Part shown: piece after piece, positions 26,767 through 36,200 of the stretch
How positions within the stretch are numbered: the first letter of the stretch is position 1
Layout: each line of letters starts with the position of its first letter
Assembly: GCA_019745365.1 (NCBI GenBank)
Contig: JAIETI010000096.1
Coordinates: 1-41,784 of the forward strand
Origin: Gemmatimonadaceae bacterium
Lineage (GTDB): Bacteria; Gemmatimonadota; Gemmatimonadetes; Gemmatimonadales; Gemmatimonadaceae
Direction: 5' to 3'
DNA: 41,784 nucleotides
Made by a program: the position numbers and the translations under genes
The notes under the pieces: generated by a model
Seen by the model: the letters and a program-made list of their open reading frames with translations, nothing else
The model's database searches: none
What the model was told of the DNA's origin: nothing

Positions 26767-28092
26767 GTGATCCCTCGGCTGGCTGTCCTCGGCGCGCTGC
26801 CGACCTTCCTGCTCGCCCAAGGATCCGCCCCGCCGTCCCTCTCCCTCGGCGAGGCGATCCGGTACGCTGCCGCTCGGGCCGTGCAGTCCCAAGTGGGGGC
26901 CCTCCGCGTGCAACAGGCCGCAGCGCGCTCCACCCAACGGCGTGCGGATCTGCTCCCCTCCCTCTCCCTCTCGCTCGGCGAGAATGCGCGGACGTTCAAC
27001 ACGGCGACGCTGGGCTTCTCGTTCCGTGATGCGAATGGCCGCCCGGCATTCGATCCGAACGGGCAGGTGATCGGCCCCGTGCGGGTCGTCGACGCGCGCG
27101 GGACGCTGCGCGCCCCGTTGCTCGACTGGAGCGCACTCGAACGCTGGCGCGCGGCCCGGGCGAGTGCGGACGTCGCGGACGCCGAGGCCGCGCAAGCCCG
27201 TGATGGCGCCGGAGGGCGCGCCGCGCTCGCCTGGCTGCGCACCACCCGCGCCATGGCACTCATCGACGCGCGGGCCAGCGACTCCACCCTCGCGGCGGAA
27301 CTGCTCGACATCGCCCGCCAGCAACTGCAGGCTGGCGTGGGAGTGGCCCTCGATGTGACGCGTGCGAATAGCCAGTACGCACTTGCGCGCGCGCAACTCC
27401 TCGGAGCTCGGAACGAGCTCGCCCGCGCGCGCCTTGATCTCGCCAGCGCGCTCGGGCTCGCGCGCGAACAGCTCCCGCTGCTCCTGCCGCTCTCGGCCTC
27501 GACGAGCGCGCCGCTCCCGACCGAAGCGGAAGCCGTGCAGGACGCACTCGCGCGTCGCGCAGACATTCGCGCCCTCGATACCCAGACGTTCGTCGCACGG
27601 CGCCAACTGGCAGCGATCCGCGGGGAACGCATTCCCGCGCTCACGGCGTATCGCGACCAAGGCGCGATCGGAGGCGCGACGGCGCATCTGCTCAACACGT
27701 ATACCTGGTCGCTCGGCGTATCGGTGGGGCTCTTCGACGGCTTCCGCCGCGAGGGACGCGTGCAGGAGCAACAGCTGGCGGTGCAGGAGCTGACGCTCCG
27801 CGCGCAGGATCAGCGGGATCTCGCGACGACCGAGGTGCGGAGCGCCCTCCTCGACGCGGCGTCGGCGACCGAGCAGCTCGCGGCGGCGACGGAACGTCTC
27901 GGCTTCGCCACCCAGGAGCTCGAGCAAGCCCGCGAACGATTCCGGGCGGGTGTCGCGTCGAACGCGGACGTGATCACCGCGTCGCTCTCGCTCAACGCGG
28001 CGCGAACGCTGGTCATCGACGCGCGGATGGCCCACGAGACGGCGCGCGTCGCACTCGCGCGCGCAAGCGGGAGACTCACCGAGCTGCCGTAG
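26767..28092 (+). CDS. TolC-family outer membrane efflux protein
   Basis: 441 aa from GTG at 26767, chosen because the protein then opens directly with a signal peptide (VIPRLAVLGALPTFLLAQG). ATG at 26710 or GTG at 26662 are longer alternatives in frame. It has the duplicated OEP architecture: SLSLGEAIRYAAARAVQSQ at the N-terminus, a long coiled-coil (about 120-240), the mid repeat PTEAEAVQDALARRADIRAL, LGVSVGLFDGFRREGRVQEQ and a second coiled-coil to the end. It forms a trimeric outer membrane channel for efflux or secretion. No pump or adaptor gene is adjacent; another TolC-like gene with an adaptor lies at 38490. Confidence 0.88.
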   Translation: MIPRLAVLGALPTFLLAQGSAPPSLSLGEAIRYAAARAVQSQVGALRVQQAAARSTQRRADLLPSLSLSLGENARTFNTATLGFSFRDANGRPAFDPNGQVIGPVRVVDARGTLRAPLLDWSALERWRAARASADVADAEAAQARDGAGGRAALAWLRTTRAMALIDARASDSTLAAELLDIARQQLQAGVGVALDVTRANSQYALARAQLLGARNELARARLDLASALGLAREQLPLLLPLSASTSAPLPTEAEAVQDALARRADIRALDTQTFVARRQLAAIRGERIPALTAYRDQGAIGGATAHLLNTYTWSLGVSVGLFDGFRREGRVQEQQLAVQELTLRAQDQRDLATTEVRSALLDAASATEQLAAATERLGFATQELEQARERFRAGVASNADVITASLSLNAARTLVIDARMAHETARVALARASGRLTELP

Positions 28093-28101
28093 ACCGCACG
28101 C

Positions 28102-28107
28102 TAACGT
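28102..28107 (+). promoter_or_regulatory. Putative -10 hexamer TAACGT before the receptor-like gene
   Basis: TAACGT lies in the 43-nt gap after the TolC stop, 28 nt before ATG 28136. It fits the TAACNT pattern seen elsewhere in the window. No ribosome binding site is visible between it and the ATG. Confidence 0.3.
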
Positions 28108-28135
28108 TTAGACTTCGCCGCGCGTCTACGTCGAC

Positions 28136-31100
28136 ATGCGCCGTCTTCTCCTTGCTTTCCTCGTTCTGTGCGCCATCACGCCGATCGCGCGTGCGCAGGT
28201 TGGGAGTGCGACCGACATCATCCGTGGGACCGTGCGCGCCCTCGACGGGCGCCCGCTTGCCGGCGCCCGCGTCGAGGTCACCTCGATCGAGACCGGGGTC
28301 ACCCGAACGCGCACCACGAACGAGAAGGGGCAGTACACGCTGCTCTTTCCGGACGGCGGCGGACAGTATCGCGTGGTCGCAAAGGCGATCGGGCACGCGC
28401 CGCAGACGAGTTCGATCACGCGACTCGCCGACGAGGATCGCCTCACCGCCGACTTCCGGCTGACCTCGGCCGCGCAAGCGCTCGCCGCCGTGACTGTGCG
28501 AGCCCAGCAGACGCCGGCGCGCCAGCAACGTGCCGAGCCGGGGAGCACCGAGCGAGCGCTCACCGGCGATCAGCTGCGGCGCTTGCCGGTCGATCCCAGC
28601 GATCCGAATGCCGTGGCCGCACTCGCGCCGGGTGTGGTGAGTGTCGGGGGCTCTGATACGAGCGCCGCGGGCTTCTCCGTTGCGGGCCAACGCAGCGACG
28701 CGAATCAGGTGACGCTTGACGGGCTCTCCTTCGGGGGAAGCGTGCCGCAGGAAGCGGTGCGCAACACCCGCGTGATCACGAACACCTACGACATCGCCCG
28801 CGGACAGTTCACCGGCGGACAGGTCGCGACCACATCACGCAGCGGCACGAACGACATCGCGGGGTCATTCTCGGCCGCGCTCCGCGATCCTTCGCTGCAG
28901 ACGACGAACGTGGAGGATGCGGGCGCTGGCTTCACCGGCGCGTACCATCAGTATCAGCTCTCAGGTGGCGTTGGTGGCCCGATCGTGAAGGATCAGAGCT
29001 TCTGGTTCGGCGCCGTGCAGCTCCGGCGCCGACTCGATCCGCTCCAAGCGATCACCTCCGCCGGCCCCGCGACGCTCAGCGCGCTCGGGATCGCGCCGGA
29101 CTCTGCCGCACGCTTCGTCGATCTCGTGCGACGCTTCGGGCTCCCGATCCGGAGTGGCGCCATCCCTGACAACCGCACCGCCGACAACGGCACCGCGATC
29201 CTGCGTCTCGACCATCAGCTCGGCGAGAACCACTCCCTCTCGCTTCGCGGTAACTGGCAGGGGTCGCTCACCGGAGGCGCGCGCCTCACCCCGCAATCGG
29301 TGCCGGCGCACGGCGGCGAGCAGGATGGCGAAGGCGGCGCGCTCGCGGCCTCGGTCTCAAGCACGATTGGACAGTATCTCCATGAATTCCGTGGGACCTT
29401 CCAACGCGACCAGCGACGCAACGATCCGTACAGCGGCATCCCCGAGGGACGCGTCCAGGTCGCCTCCCAACTCGCGAGCGGGCAGGCCGCCGTCACCGCG
29501 CTCAGCTTCGGCGGCAATCCCCAGCTCCCCGTCGATGATGACAACGGGACGATGGAGTTCACCGATGAGCTCTCCTGGCTCTCCGACGGTGGTGCGCACC
29601 GCTGGAAGCTCGGCGGACTCCTGAATCGCACGAGCTTCCGCAACACCGGTGGTGCCAATCGGAACGGCACCTTCCACTTCAACTCACTCAGTGAACTCGA
29701 GAACGGGAGACCGGTGGCCTTCACGCGCACACTCTCGCAGCGCATCCGCTCCGGGAGCGGCGTGAACGGCGGCGTGTACTTCGGCGACACCTGGCGACAG
29801 AGTGCGGCGTTCCAGCTCACCTACGGTGTGCGCGCGGAGGGAAGTCAGTTCGAAGGGCGCCCGGCGAACAATCCTGCGGTCGAGAGTCGGTTCGGTCGTC
29901 GCACCGATGTGTTCCCGAGCGACGTGCGCGTGAGTCCGCGCGTGGGCTTCACCGTAATGCTCGGCACGAATCCTCAGGCGGCGCGTCGCGGGGCGCGCGA
30001 CTCCGTGCGCACCGCGCGCGATTCGGTCCGGGTTGCGCGCGGAGACACGACCGCTCGCGCTCGTGGCGACAGCACGCCTCGCGGCGGTGGCCAACGCGCG
30101 GGCGCGGGCGCGCTCGCGGGGATCCGGCAGGCCGCGCGCGGCGCCGGTGGCGCTGGTGGACTTGGCGGTGGGCTCGGCGGAGGAGTGGGCGGTGGCCCAG
30201 GCGGCAACACCAACGGGCCGCAGCCCTGGATCGTGCGCGGCGGCATCGGTGAGTTCCGCGGACGCACCGCGCTCGGCCTCTTCTCGTCGGCGCTCGATGC
30301 GACGGGGCTTCCGAGCGGCGAGTTGCAGCTCGCGTGCGCGGGCGCGGTCACGCCGCTCCCCGATTGGTCGGGGTATCTCGCCAATGTCGCACGCGTGCCG
30401 ACGAGCTGCCTCGACGGCGGCCCGGCTGCGGCGCCGCTCGCGCAGTCGCGCCCGAACGTCACGCTCTTCGATCCCGACTTCGGCGCCCCGCGCAGTTGGC
30501 GCGGATCGCTCGGCCTCTCACGACGGTTCTTGCAGCGCTATCAAGCAGGAGCGGATCTCTCAGTGGCCGCGACGCGGATGCTCTCCGGCGTGCGCGATCT
30601 GAACCTCGTCCCGGCACCGCGATTCACCCTCGCCAGCGAAGGTGGACGTCCGGTGTACGTCCCCGCTGCGGCGATCTTCCCGGGAAGCGGCGCAACCACC
30701 GTCGCGGCCAGCCGACTCGATCCCGCCTTCGGCTATGTGTTCGAGGTCGGCTCGCGCTTCGTGAGCCGCAACACGCAGCTGCAGTTCACCCTCGGCGGCG
30801 CCTCGTTCCAGAAACTCCTCTGGAACGTCGCCTACACCTGGCAACGTTCGACGGATCAGGCCTCGAACGGTGGTGGGAACGCGCTCGGCGCCTACAACAG
30901 CGTGCTGACCGGCGGCGATCCGAATGTCGTCTCGCGCGCCACATCTGACCTCGAGCGACGGCACCAGCTGTTCGGCAACGCGACCTTCCTCGCGCGCCCG
31001 TGGATCGACATCACCGCCGTGCTCCGCCTGACCTCGGGGGCACCGTACACGCCCCGTGTCGGTGGCGACATCAACGGCGACGGTGCGCGCAACGACCGCG

Positions 31101-32023
31101 CCTTCATCTTCGACCCCGCCAGCACCGGCGATACGCTCCTCGCGAGCGCGATGCAGCGCGTGCTCGACCGGGCTCCACCGACGGCCGCCGCGTGTTTGCG
31201 GGCGCAGCTCGGACGCGTGGCCGAGCGCAACGCGTGCCGCACCGCATGGGCCGCGCAGCTCGATATCCAGATCAACCTCCGTCCCAACCTCGGCGACGCG
31301 CTCGGGCGTCGGTTGACGATCCAAGCGGCGCTCCTCAATCCGCTGGCGGGGATCGATCGGCTCCTGCATGGCGCCGATGCGATGCGCGGGTGGGGGCAGG
31401 CGGCGCTTGCGGATCCCACCCTGCTCTACGTGCGCGGCTTCGACCCTGTCGCGCAGCGGTATCGCTACGCGGTGAATGAGAACTTCGGCGCGAATGCGGC
31501 GCGCCGCGCAGCGATCAATCCGTTCCAGATCGCGCTGCAGGCGCAGTGGCAGGTGGAACCGGACCGGCAGCGACAGCAGCTCGAGCAGTTCGTCCGCGGG
31601 ACCGCCGGTGGCGTCGCGGGACTCGACCTCCTCTCGGTGGTGCAGCGCGTAGCGCCGAGCGTGATCGAACCGATGCTGGCGCTCGCAGACTCCTTGCAGC
31701 TGACAGCGGAACAGCAGGCGAAACTCCGTGCGATCGACGATTCGATGCACGCGCGCAATGAACTCCTCCTGCATCGCATCGAGGAAGCGGCGGAGAAGGA
31801 GTACAAGGCGGGGGGCGACCTGCAGTCGTTCTTCCGACAGTTCTTCCCGAAGATGCAGCCGACGCTTCAAGAAGCGCGTGGGAACTACCTGCGCGCGGTG
31901 GACGAGGCGCGCCGCACGATGACCGAGGCGCAGTGGCAGCGGCTCCCGCTCTCGATCCGTCAGCCGGCGCTGAATCGTGCACCCGGCGCGGGGAACGCTC
32001 GCGGTGGACGGCCGATCCCGTAA
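28136..32023 (+). CDS. Large TonB-dependent receptor-like protein with carboxypeptidase-regulatory domain and helical C-terminal extension
   Basis: 1295 aa, outer membrane. Signal peptide (ends PIARAQ), then a carboxypeptidase-regulatory-like domain (about 27-100: IIRGTVRALDGRPLAGARVE, TNEKGQYTLLF), a plug region (about 140-260: VAGQRSDANQVTLDGLSFGG) and a long barrel. The barrel is interrupted at about 620-690 by a low-complexity insert (RDSVRTARDSVRVARGDTT, then a Gly-rich stretch LGGGLGGGVGGGPGG). The barrel appears to end near residue 1142 (NPFQIALQAQWQVE). It is followed by some 150 residues of predicted helix with a Spy/LTxxQ look (DSLQLTAEQQAKLRAIDDSM, then FFPKMQPTLQEARGNY). The substrate is unknown. 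The 3' end is partly duplicated at 33075-33192. Confidence 0.85.
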   Translation: MRRLLLAFLVLCAITPIARAQVGSATDIIRGTVRALDGRPLAGARVEVTSIETGVTRTRTTNEKGQYTLLFPDGGGQYRVVAKAIGHAPQTSSITRLADEDRLTADFRLTSAAQALAAVTVRAQQTPARQQRAEPGSTERALTGDQLRRLPVDPSDPNAVAALAPGVVSVGGSDTSAAGFSVAGQRSDANQVTLDGLSFGGSVPQEAVRNTRVITNTYDIARGQFTGGQVATTSRSGTNDIAGSFSAALRDPSLQTTNVEDAGAGFTGAYHQYQLSGGVGGPIVKDQSFWFGAVQLRRRLDPLQAITSAGPATLSALGIAPDSAARFVDLVRRFGLPIRSGAIPDNRTADNGTAILRLDHQLGENHSLSLRGNWQGSLTGGARLTPQSVPAHGGEQDGEGGALAASVSSTIGQYLHEFRGTFQRDQRRNDPYSGIPEGRVQVASQLASGQAAVTALSFGGNPQLPVDDDNGTMEFTDELSWLSDGGAHRWKLGGLLNRTSFRNTGGANRNGTFHFNSLSELENGRPVAFTRTLSQRIRSGSGVNGGVYFGDTWRQSAAFQLTYGVRAEGSQFEGRPANNPAVESRFGRRTDVFPSDVRVSPRVGFTVMLGTNPQAARRGARDSVRTARDSVRVARGDTTARARGDSTPRGGGQRAGAGALAGIRQAARGAGGAGGLGGGLGGGVGGGPGGNTNGPQPWIVRGGIGEFRGRTALGLFSSALDATGLPSGELQLACAGAVTPLPDWSGYLANVARVPTSCLDGGPAAAPLAQSRPNVTLFDPDFGAPRSWRGSLGLSRRFLQRYQAGADLSVAATRMLSGVRDLNLVPAPRFTLASEGGRPVYVPAAAIFPGSGATTVAASRLDPAFGYVFEVGSRFVSRNTQLQFTLGGASFQKLLWNVAYTWQRSTDQASNGGGNALGAYNSVLTGGDPNVVSRATSDLERRHQLFGNATFLARPWIDITAVLRLTSGAPYTPRVGGDINGDGARNDRAFIFDPASTGDTLLASAMQRVLDRAPPTAAACLRAQLGRVAERNACRTAWAAQLDIQINLRPNLGDALGRRLTIQAALLNPLAGIDRLLHGADAMRGWGQAALADPTLLYVRGFDPVAQRYRYAVNENFGANAARRAAINPFQIALQAQWQVEPDRQRQQLEQFVRGTAGGVAGLDLLSVVQRVAPSVIEPMLALADSLQLTAEQQAKLRAIDDSMHARNELLLHRIEEAAEKEYKAGGDLQSFFRQFFPKMQPTLQEARGNYLRAVDEARRTMTEAQWQRLPLSIRQPALNRAPGAGNARGGRPIP

Positions 32024-32024
32024 C
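31901..32024 (+). repeat. Direct repeat copy 1: 3' end of the receptor-like gene
   Basis: This 124-bp segment, encoding DEARRTMTEAQWQRLPLSIR and the following tail through the TAA, recurs at 33075-33192. By eye there are about 7 mismatches and one 6-bp (two-codon, PL) deletion in the second copy. Confidence 0.9.
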
Positions 32025-32100
32025 GGTCGGCGGCCGTAACCGATCCACGTCTACTTCTCAGGGGCAAGCCTGTTGCCTACCGTACGGCGGGGGAACGGGG

Positions 32101-32526
32101 CTAACTCAGCGGCGGATCAGAATGCGCGCGGTTACGGGCCCATGCGCTGAGCTGAGCGGTGCGGAATCCGCTGCAGCAGGCCACGGCCAGCGGGAGCACG
32201 AGCTTCAGCATCGTCTCCGCCCGGTCACGTGGTACGCCGCGCTCAACGAGAACGCTTGCCAGAAACAGGAACGTGAATGCGTAAGACCAGACGTCGGCGA
32301 TGCCCATGGCGGGTACCGCGTGAGGCGACGCGATTGACACGACGCGCTGCTGTATCACGAAGGAAACGAGAATGGAGGCGATCAGCGTCCTCGCCACCCA
32401 GAGCGGAACATACGTACCCTCCCATGGTGTTGCGAGCACACGTGGCAGTTCACCGCCAACCGCGAAGATCAGAACGAAGAAGCAAGCCGCCGCAAGCAGC
32501 CCGGTTGCGCGCATGGTTGAGCTCAT
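32101..32526 (-). CDS. Small membrane protein, unknown, in a lower-GC patch
   Basis: 141 aa on the minus strand, with about four hydrophobic segments: GLLAAACFFVLIFAVGGELP (about 8-27), VARTLIASILVSFVI (44-58), DVWSYAFTFLFLASVLVE (77-94) and MLKLVLPLAVACC (105-117). The start could be ATG at 32526 (GAGAA about 7 nt upstream) or the in-frame ATG at 32514. No family recognised. Base composition is clearly less GC-rich than the neighbours and the gene opposes the surrounding plus-strand genes, which suggests acquisition by transfer. Confidence 0.65.
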   Translation of the reverse strand: MSSTMRATGLLAAACFFVLIFAVGGELPRVLATPWEGTYVPLWVARTLIASILVSFVIQQRVVSIASPHAVPAMGIADVWSYAFTFLFLASVLVERGVPRDRAETMLKLVLPLAVACCSGFRTAQLSAWARNRAHSDPPLS

Positions 32527-32587
32527 TGGGTGTTCTCGATGGTGTGCTGCTCATTCCGGTGATGGAAGCGCTTTTCCGTCAACAACG

Positions 32588-32815
32588 CTACGATTTGCGA
32601 AGTGGTTCGGCAATGAGATTCCACCCACCGACGTGCGACTCGTCGCGGCCGAGGTGCGCAGTGACGCGAGTGACCCTATAGGTATCCCACTTTACGAGCA
32701 CCTCGCCGCTCTGCTCGTTGATTGCGCGGACCGTCCCTAGACTCGAAGGTCCACGCCGACGCACGTATCGCACCCTTGTGCCAATTGCGATTGTGGGGTC
32801 TACGCGCCTGGGCAT
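32588..32815 (-). CDS. Small soluble protein with SH3/KOW-like beta fold, unknown
   Basis: 75 aa. The ATG at 32815 is chosen because GAGAGGAG lies 8 nt upstream; a longer open frame to 32941 has no such site and poor protein character. The sequence IAIGTRVRYVRRRGPSSLG, then GEVLVKWDTYRVTRVTAHLG and GGWNLIAEPL looks like a small beta-barrel of SH3 or KOW type that could bind nucleic acid or protein; this is inference from pattern only. It is on the same strand as, and 61 bp upstream of, the membrane protein gene at 32101, so both may share a transcript. Confidence 0.6.
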   Translation of the reverse strand: MPRRVDPTIAIGTRVRYVRRRGPSSLGTVRAINEQSGEVLVKWDTYRVTRVTAHLGRDESHVGGWNLIAEPLRKS

Positions 32816-33045
32816 TCGTTCGGCTCCTCTCAAGGGCGATGGGTAGCACTGTCGACCACTCAACGGACGCCCACACGATGAAGCTGTCAACCAGGTGTCC
32901 GCAACCATCGACGGTCGCGCCCATAGAGCAGTCCGAAACACCGCGGACTTGCGAGAGCCATCTCGCAGGCCGAGCAGGCGCGACGGCTGCCACGGGCGAC
33001 GCGCGATGGGTCACCGCTTTCTGGTGAGATCAGTGCCGCGCTTAG
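32816..33045. other. Lower-GC gap without a convincing gene
   Basis: About 230 bp between the minus-strand orphan gene and the receptor remnant. Open frames on both strands exist but have no start signals or protein-like composition. I see no tRNA, inverted-repeat pair or other structure in it. Confidence 0.5.
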
Positions 33046-33191
33046 GCAACGAACTCCTCGTGCACCGCGCACTGGACGAGGCGCACCGCACGATGACCGA
33101 GGCGCAGTGGCAGCGGCTCTCGATCCGTCAGCCGGCGCTCAATCGCACGCCGGGCGCGGGGAACGCTCGCGGTGGGCGGCCGATCCCGTAA
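33046..33191 (+). pseudogene. Remnant of a second copy of the receptor-like gene, 3' end only (repeat copy 2)
   Basis: Reads GNELLVHRALDEAHRTMTEA, then QWQRLSIRQPALNRTPGAGN, then ARGGRPIP and TAA. It matches the last 41 residues of the 1295-aa protein (ending at 32023), plus a short match (NELLLHR) from about 130 bp further upstream there, so an internal stretch is missing. The strongest identity is 33075-33192 against 31901-32024. No start codon or barrel remains. It looks like what is left of a tandem paralogue after deletion or insertion of the lower-GC patch. Confidence 0.85.
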
Positions 33192-33194
33192 CTT
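33189..33194 (+). promoter_or_regulatory. Putative -10 hexamer TAACTT before the BNR/VPS10 gene
   Basis: TAACTT overlaps the TAA stop of the receptor remnant and lies 1 nt before the hairpin at 33196. If used, the mRNA would begin within that hairpin. A second TAAC (33222-33225, in CCTAACCCG) is nearer to the start codon. Confidence 0.25.
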
Positions 33195-33195
33195 C

Positions 33196-33210
33196 TGGAG
33201 GTTGCCTCCA
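33196..33210 (+). other. Leader hairpin TGGAGG-TTG-CCTCCA upstream of the BNR/VPS10 gene
   Basis: A perfect 6-bp stem with a 3-nt loop that contains GGAGG, 26 nt before ATG 33237, followed by CCCC. A very similar element, with GGAGG and CCTCCACCCC, lies upstream of the HD-domain gene (36452-36466). It could be a 5' mRNA stabiliser, a sequestered ribosome binding site, or a weak terminator of the remnant; no U-run follows. Confidence 0.5.
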
Positions 33211-33236
33211 CCCCGCTGACCCTAACCCGCGTCTCG

Positions 33237-36200
33237 ATGCACCGCTCCCTCGCGCTGCTCCTCCTCGCCGCCCACGCGCTCCCCGCACAACGCCCCCGCT
33301 CCACGGCGGCCACCGCTGTCGCCGCGATCGACACCGCGATGCTCGGCTCTATGCGGTATCGCAGTATCGGCCCCACCCGCGGCGGACGGAGCACCGCAGT
33401 CGCTGGTGTGGCGACGAACCCGTTCCTCTTCTACATCGGGAGCACGGGCGGCGGTGTGTGGCGCACCGACGACGCCGGCGTGAGTTGGCGCTCGATCAGC
33501 GATGGCTTCTTCGGCGGCTCGATCGGGAGCATCGACGTCGCGGATAGCGACCCGAACGTGATCTACGTCGGCACCGGCTCACAGGACATCCGCGGCAACA
33601 CGAGCACCGGCCGTGGTGCGTGGAAGAGCACCGATGCCGGGAAGACGTGGCGCTTCGTCGGCCTTCGCGAGACTGGCGCGATCGGCAAGATGGTGGTGCA
33701 TCCCACCAACCCCGACCTCGTGTATGCGGCCGCGCTCGGTCATCCGTTCGGCAAGAACCGCGAACGTGGCATCTATCGCTCCACCGATGGCGGCGCGACT
33801 TGGAAGCAGCTGCTCTTCTTGAACGACAGCACCGGCGCGAGCGATCTCGCCATGCATCCCAGCAACCCACGCATCCTGTTCGCGGGGATGTGGCGCGGTG
33901 AGCGCAAGCCGTGGACGATGATCAGCGGCGGCGCAGAAGGCGGCGTGTATCGCAGCACCGACGGCGGTGAGACATGGCAGAAGCTCGCCGGCGGACTACC
34001 GACCGGGATCGTCGGCAAGGTGGGTGTGGCGATCTCGCCCGCCAACCCCGAGCGCGTGTGGGCGATGGTCGAGGCCGAGCCCGAGGGTGGACTCTATCGC
34101 TCAGATGATGGCGGCACGACGTGGGCCCGCGTGAACGCGGAGAACAAGATCCGGCAACGCGCCTGGTACTACTACCGGCTCACCGCGGACCCGCGCAACG
34201 AGAACACCATCTGGATCCAGAGTGTCCAACTCCAGAAGTCGGTCGATGGTGGCAAGACCTTCGAAGCGGTCAACGTCCCACACGGCGACACGCACGACCT
34301 CTGGATCAATCCGCTCCGCCCCGAGATCATGGTCCTCGGTGACGACGGCGGCGCGGTGGTCACGCTCACCGGGGGGAAGACGTGGAGCAGTATGAATGCG
34401 CTCCCCACCGCAGAGTTCTACGACGTCGTCGTCGATAACGCGTTCCCCTATCGTGTCTACTCAGCGCAGCAGGACAACGTCTCGATCTCGGTGCCCGCGT
34501 GGTTGGAATCGAACACCATGCACCCACTCAACGCGTGGCGCTACGCGGGCGGGTGTGAGACCGGGCCCATCGCGCTGCACCCGGATCATCCCGATGTGCT
34601 CTATGGCGGCTGCTATGGCGGCGCGATCTCGCGCTATGAGCCGTTGCGCGACTTCCGCCGCGAGGTGATCGCGTGGCCGCAGCAGCAGGTCGGCCAGGCG
34701 GCGGCTGATCTCAAGTACCGCTTTCAGTGGGTCGCGCCGATTCTTGTTTCGCGCCACGACCGCACCGTTGTCTATCACGCGAGCCAGCACGTGCACCGTT
34801 CGCGCGACGGCGGGATGAGTTGGCAGACGATCAGCCCTGATCTCACCACGAACGACAAGACCACGCAGCGCCGCGCTGGTGGACCGATCAACAACGACAT
34901 CACCGGCGTTGAGATCTACAACACCATCTTCACACTCGCCGAAGATCCTGCCGATGCGAAGGTGCTCTGGGCGGGCACCGATGATGGCCGTGTCCAGATC
35001 ACACGCGACGGCGGCAGCAGCTGGCAGGATGTCACACCACCGGGGATGCCCACGCAGGCGACGGTGAACCGGATCGATGCCTCACGCGCAGGGCGCGCGA
35101 TCATCGCGGCCCATCGCTATCGCCTCGACGACTACGCGCCCTACGCGTGGCGCACGGATGACTATGGCCGCACCTGGGTGCGCATCGCCGACGGGACGAA
35201 CGGCATTCCAGCGGACTATCCCGTGCGCGTCGTGCGCGAGGACCCGGTGCGTCGCGGCCTCCTCGTCGCCGGGACGGAGTTCGGCGCCTTCGTGAGCATC
35301 GATGACGGCACGCGGTGGCAACCGTTCCAGCGAAACCTTCCCATCGTGCCGATCAGCGATCTCCGCATCGCGCACGACGACCTCATCATCGGCACGCAGG
35401 GGCGTGCGTTCTGGATCCTCGACGATCTCTCCCCGCTCCGCGCGCTCGCTGCTGCGGCGCCCACCACCCGCGTCGCGCTCCTCCCACCACGGGACATTAC
35501 CCGCGCGGATCGCACGCAGAGCGGCGGGGCCGGCGGAGCGGAAACCGCGATCACACCACCGCCGCCCGGCGCGCTCTTCCATCTCTGGCTGAGCGACACC
35601 GTGACGGCGCCGTACGCCCTTGAAGTGCGCGACGCCACCGGCGCGCTCGTCCGACGCTTCACCACTGACACGGCGGAGAGTCGCCAGCTCCGCCAAGCCG
35701 CGCTCCCGGTCAAGCGCGGCGCACATCGCATCGACTGGGACCTGAGCTGGCCCGGCCCAACGCTGCCGAGTGATGTGTTGCTCTGGGCGTACGTCGGCGG
35801 GATCCCGGTGGTCCCCGGCAGTTACGAAGCCCGTCTCGTCGTCGACGGGCAGGCGCCGATGGCGCATCGCTTCACCGTGCGCCCCGACCCACGCGTCCCC
35901 GAGATCACGACGGCGGACTACCAGGCACAGCTCGCAGCTGCGCGCGTTCTTCGCGACTCACTCTCCGCGCTCGGCGCTGCGGTCGAGGCGCTACGTAGCG
36001 TCCGCACGCAGCTCCGCACGAGTCTCGATCAGGCCGACCGGATCGGACTCAAGGCCGAGCTCACGCCGCTCTCGAGCACCATGGATCGCTCGCTCGACTC
36101 CCTCGAGCAGACGCTGACCGAGCCCCGCACCAAGGTCGGCTACGACGTGCTGCGCTTCGGTGGACGACTCGACAATCAGATGGCCGAGGCCTACGCACAG

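Noticed and set aside
32722-33027. Plus-strand open frame in the lower-GC patch
   Set aside because: No ribosome binding site, no protein-like composition, and it overlaps a better minus-strand gene with a clear SD.
32035-33060. Integron gene-cassette interpretation of the lower-GC patch
   Set aside because: The GTTAGCC at the end of the 32101 gene and the small hairpin at 32063-32077 do not form a convincing attC pair (no matching RYYYAAC/GTTRRRY arms), and no integrase is present.
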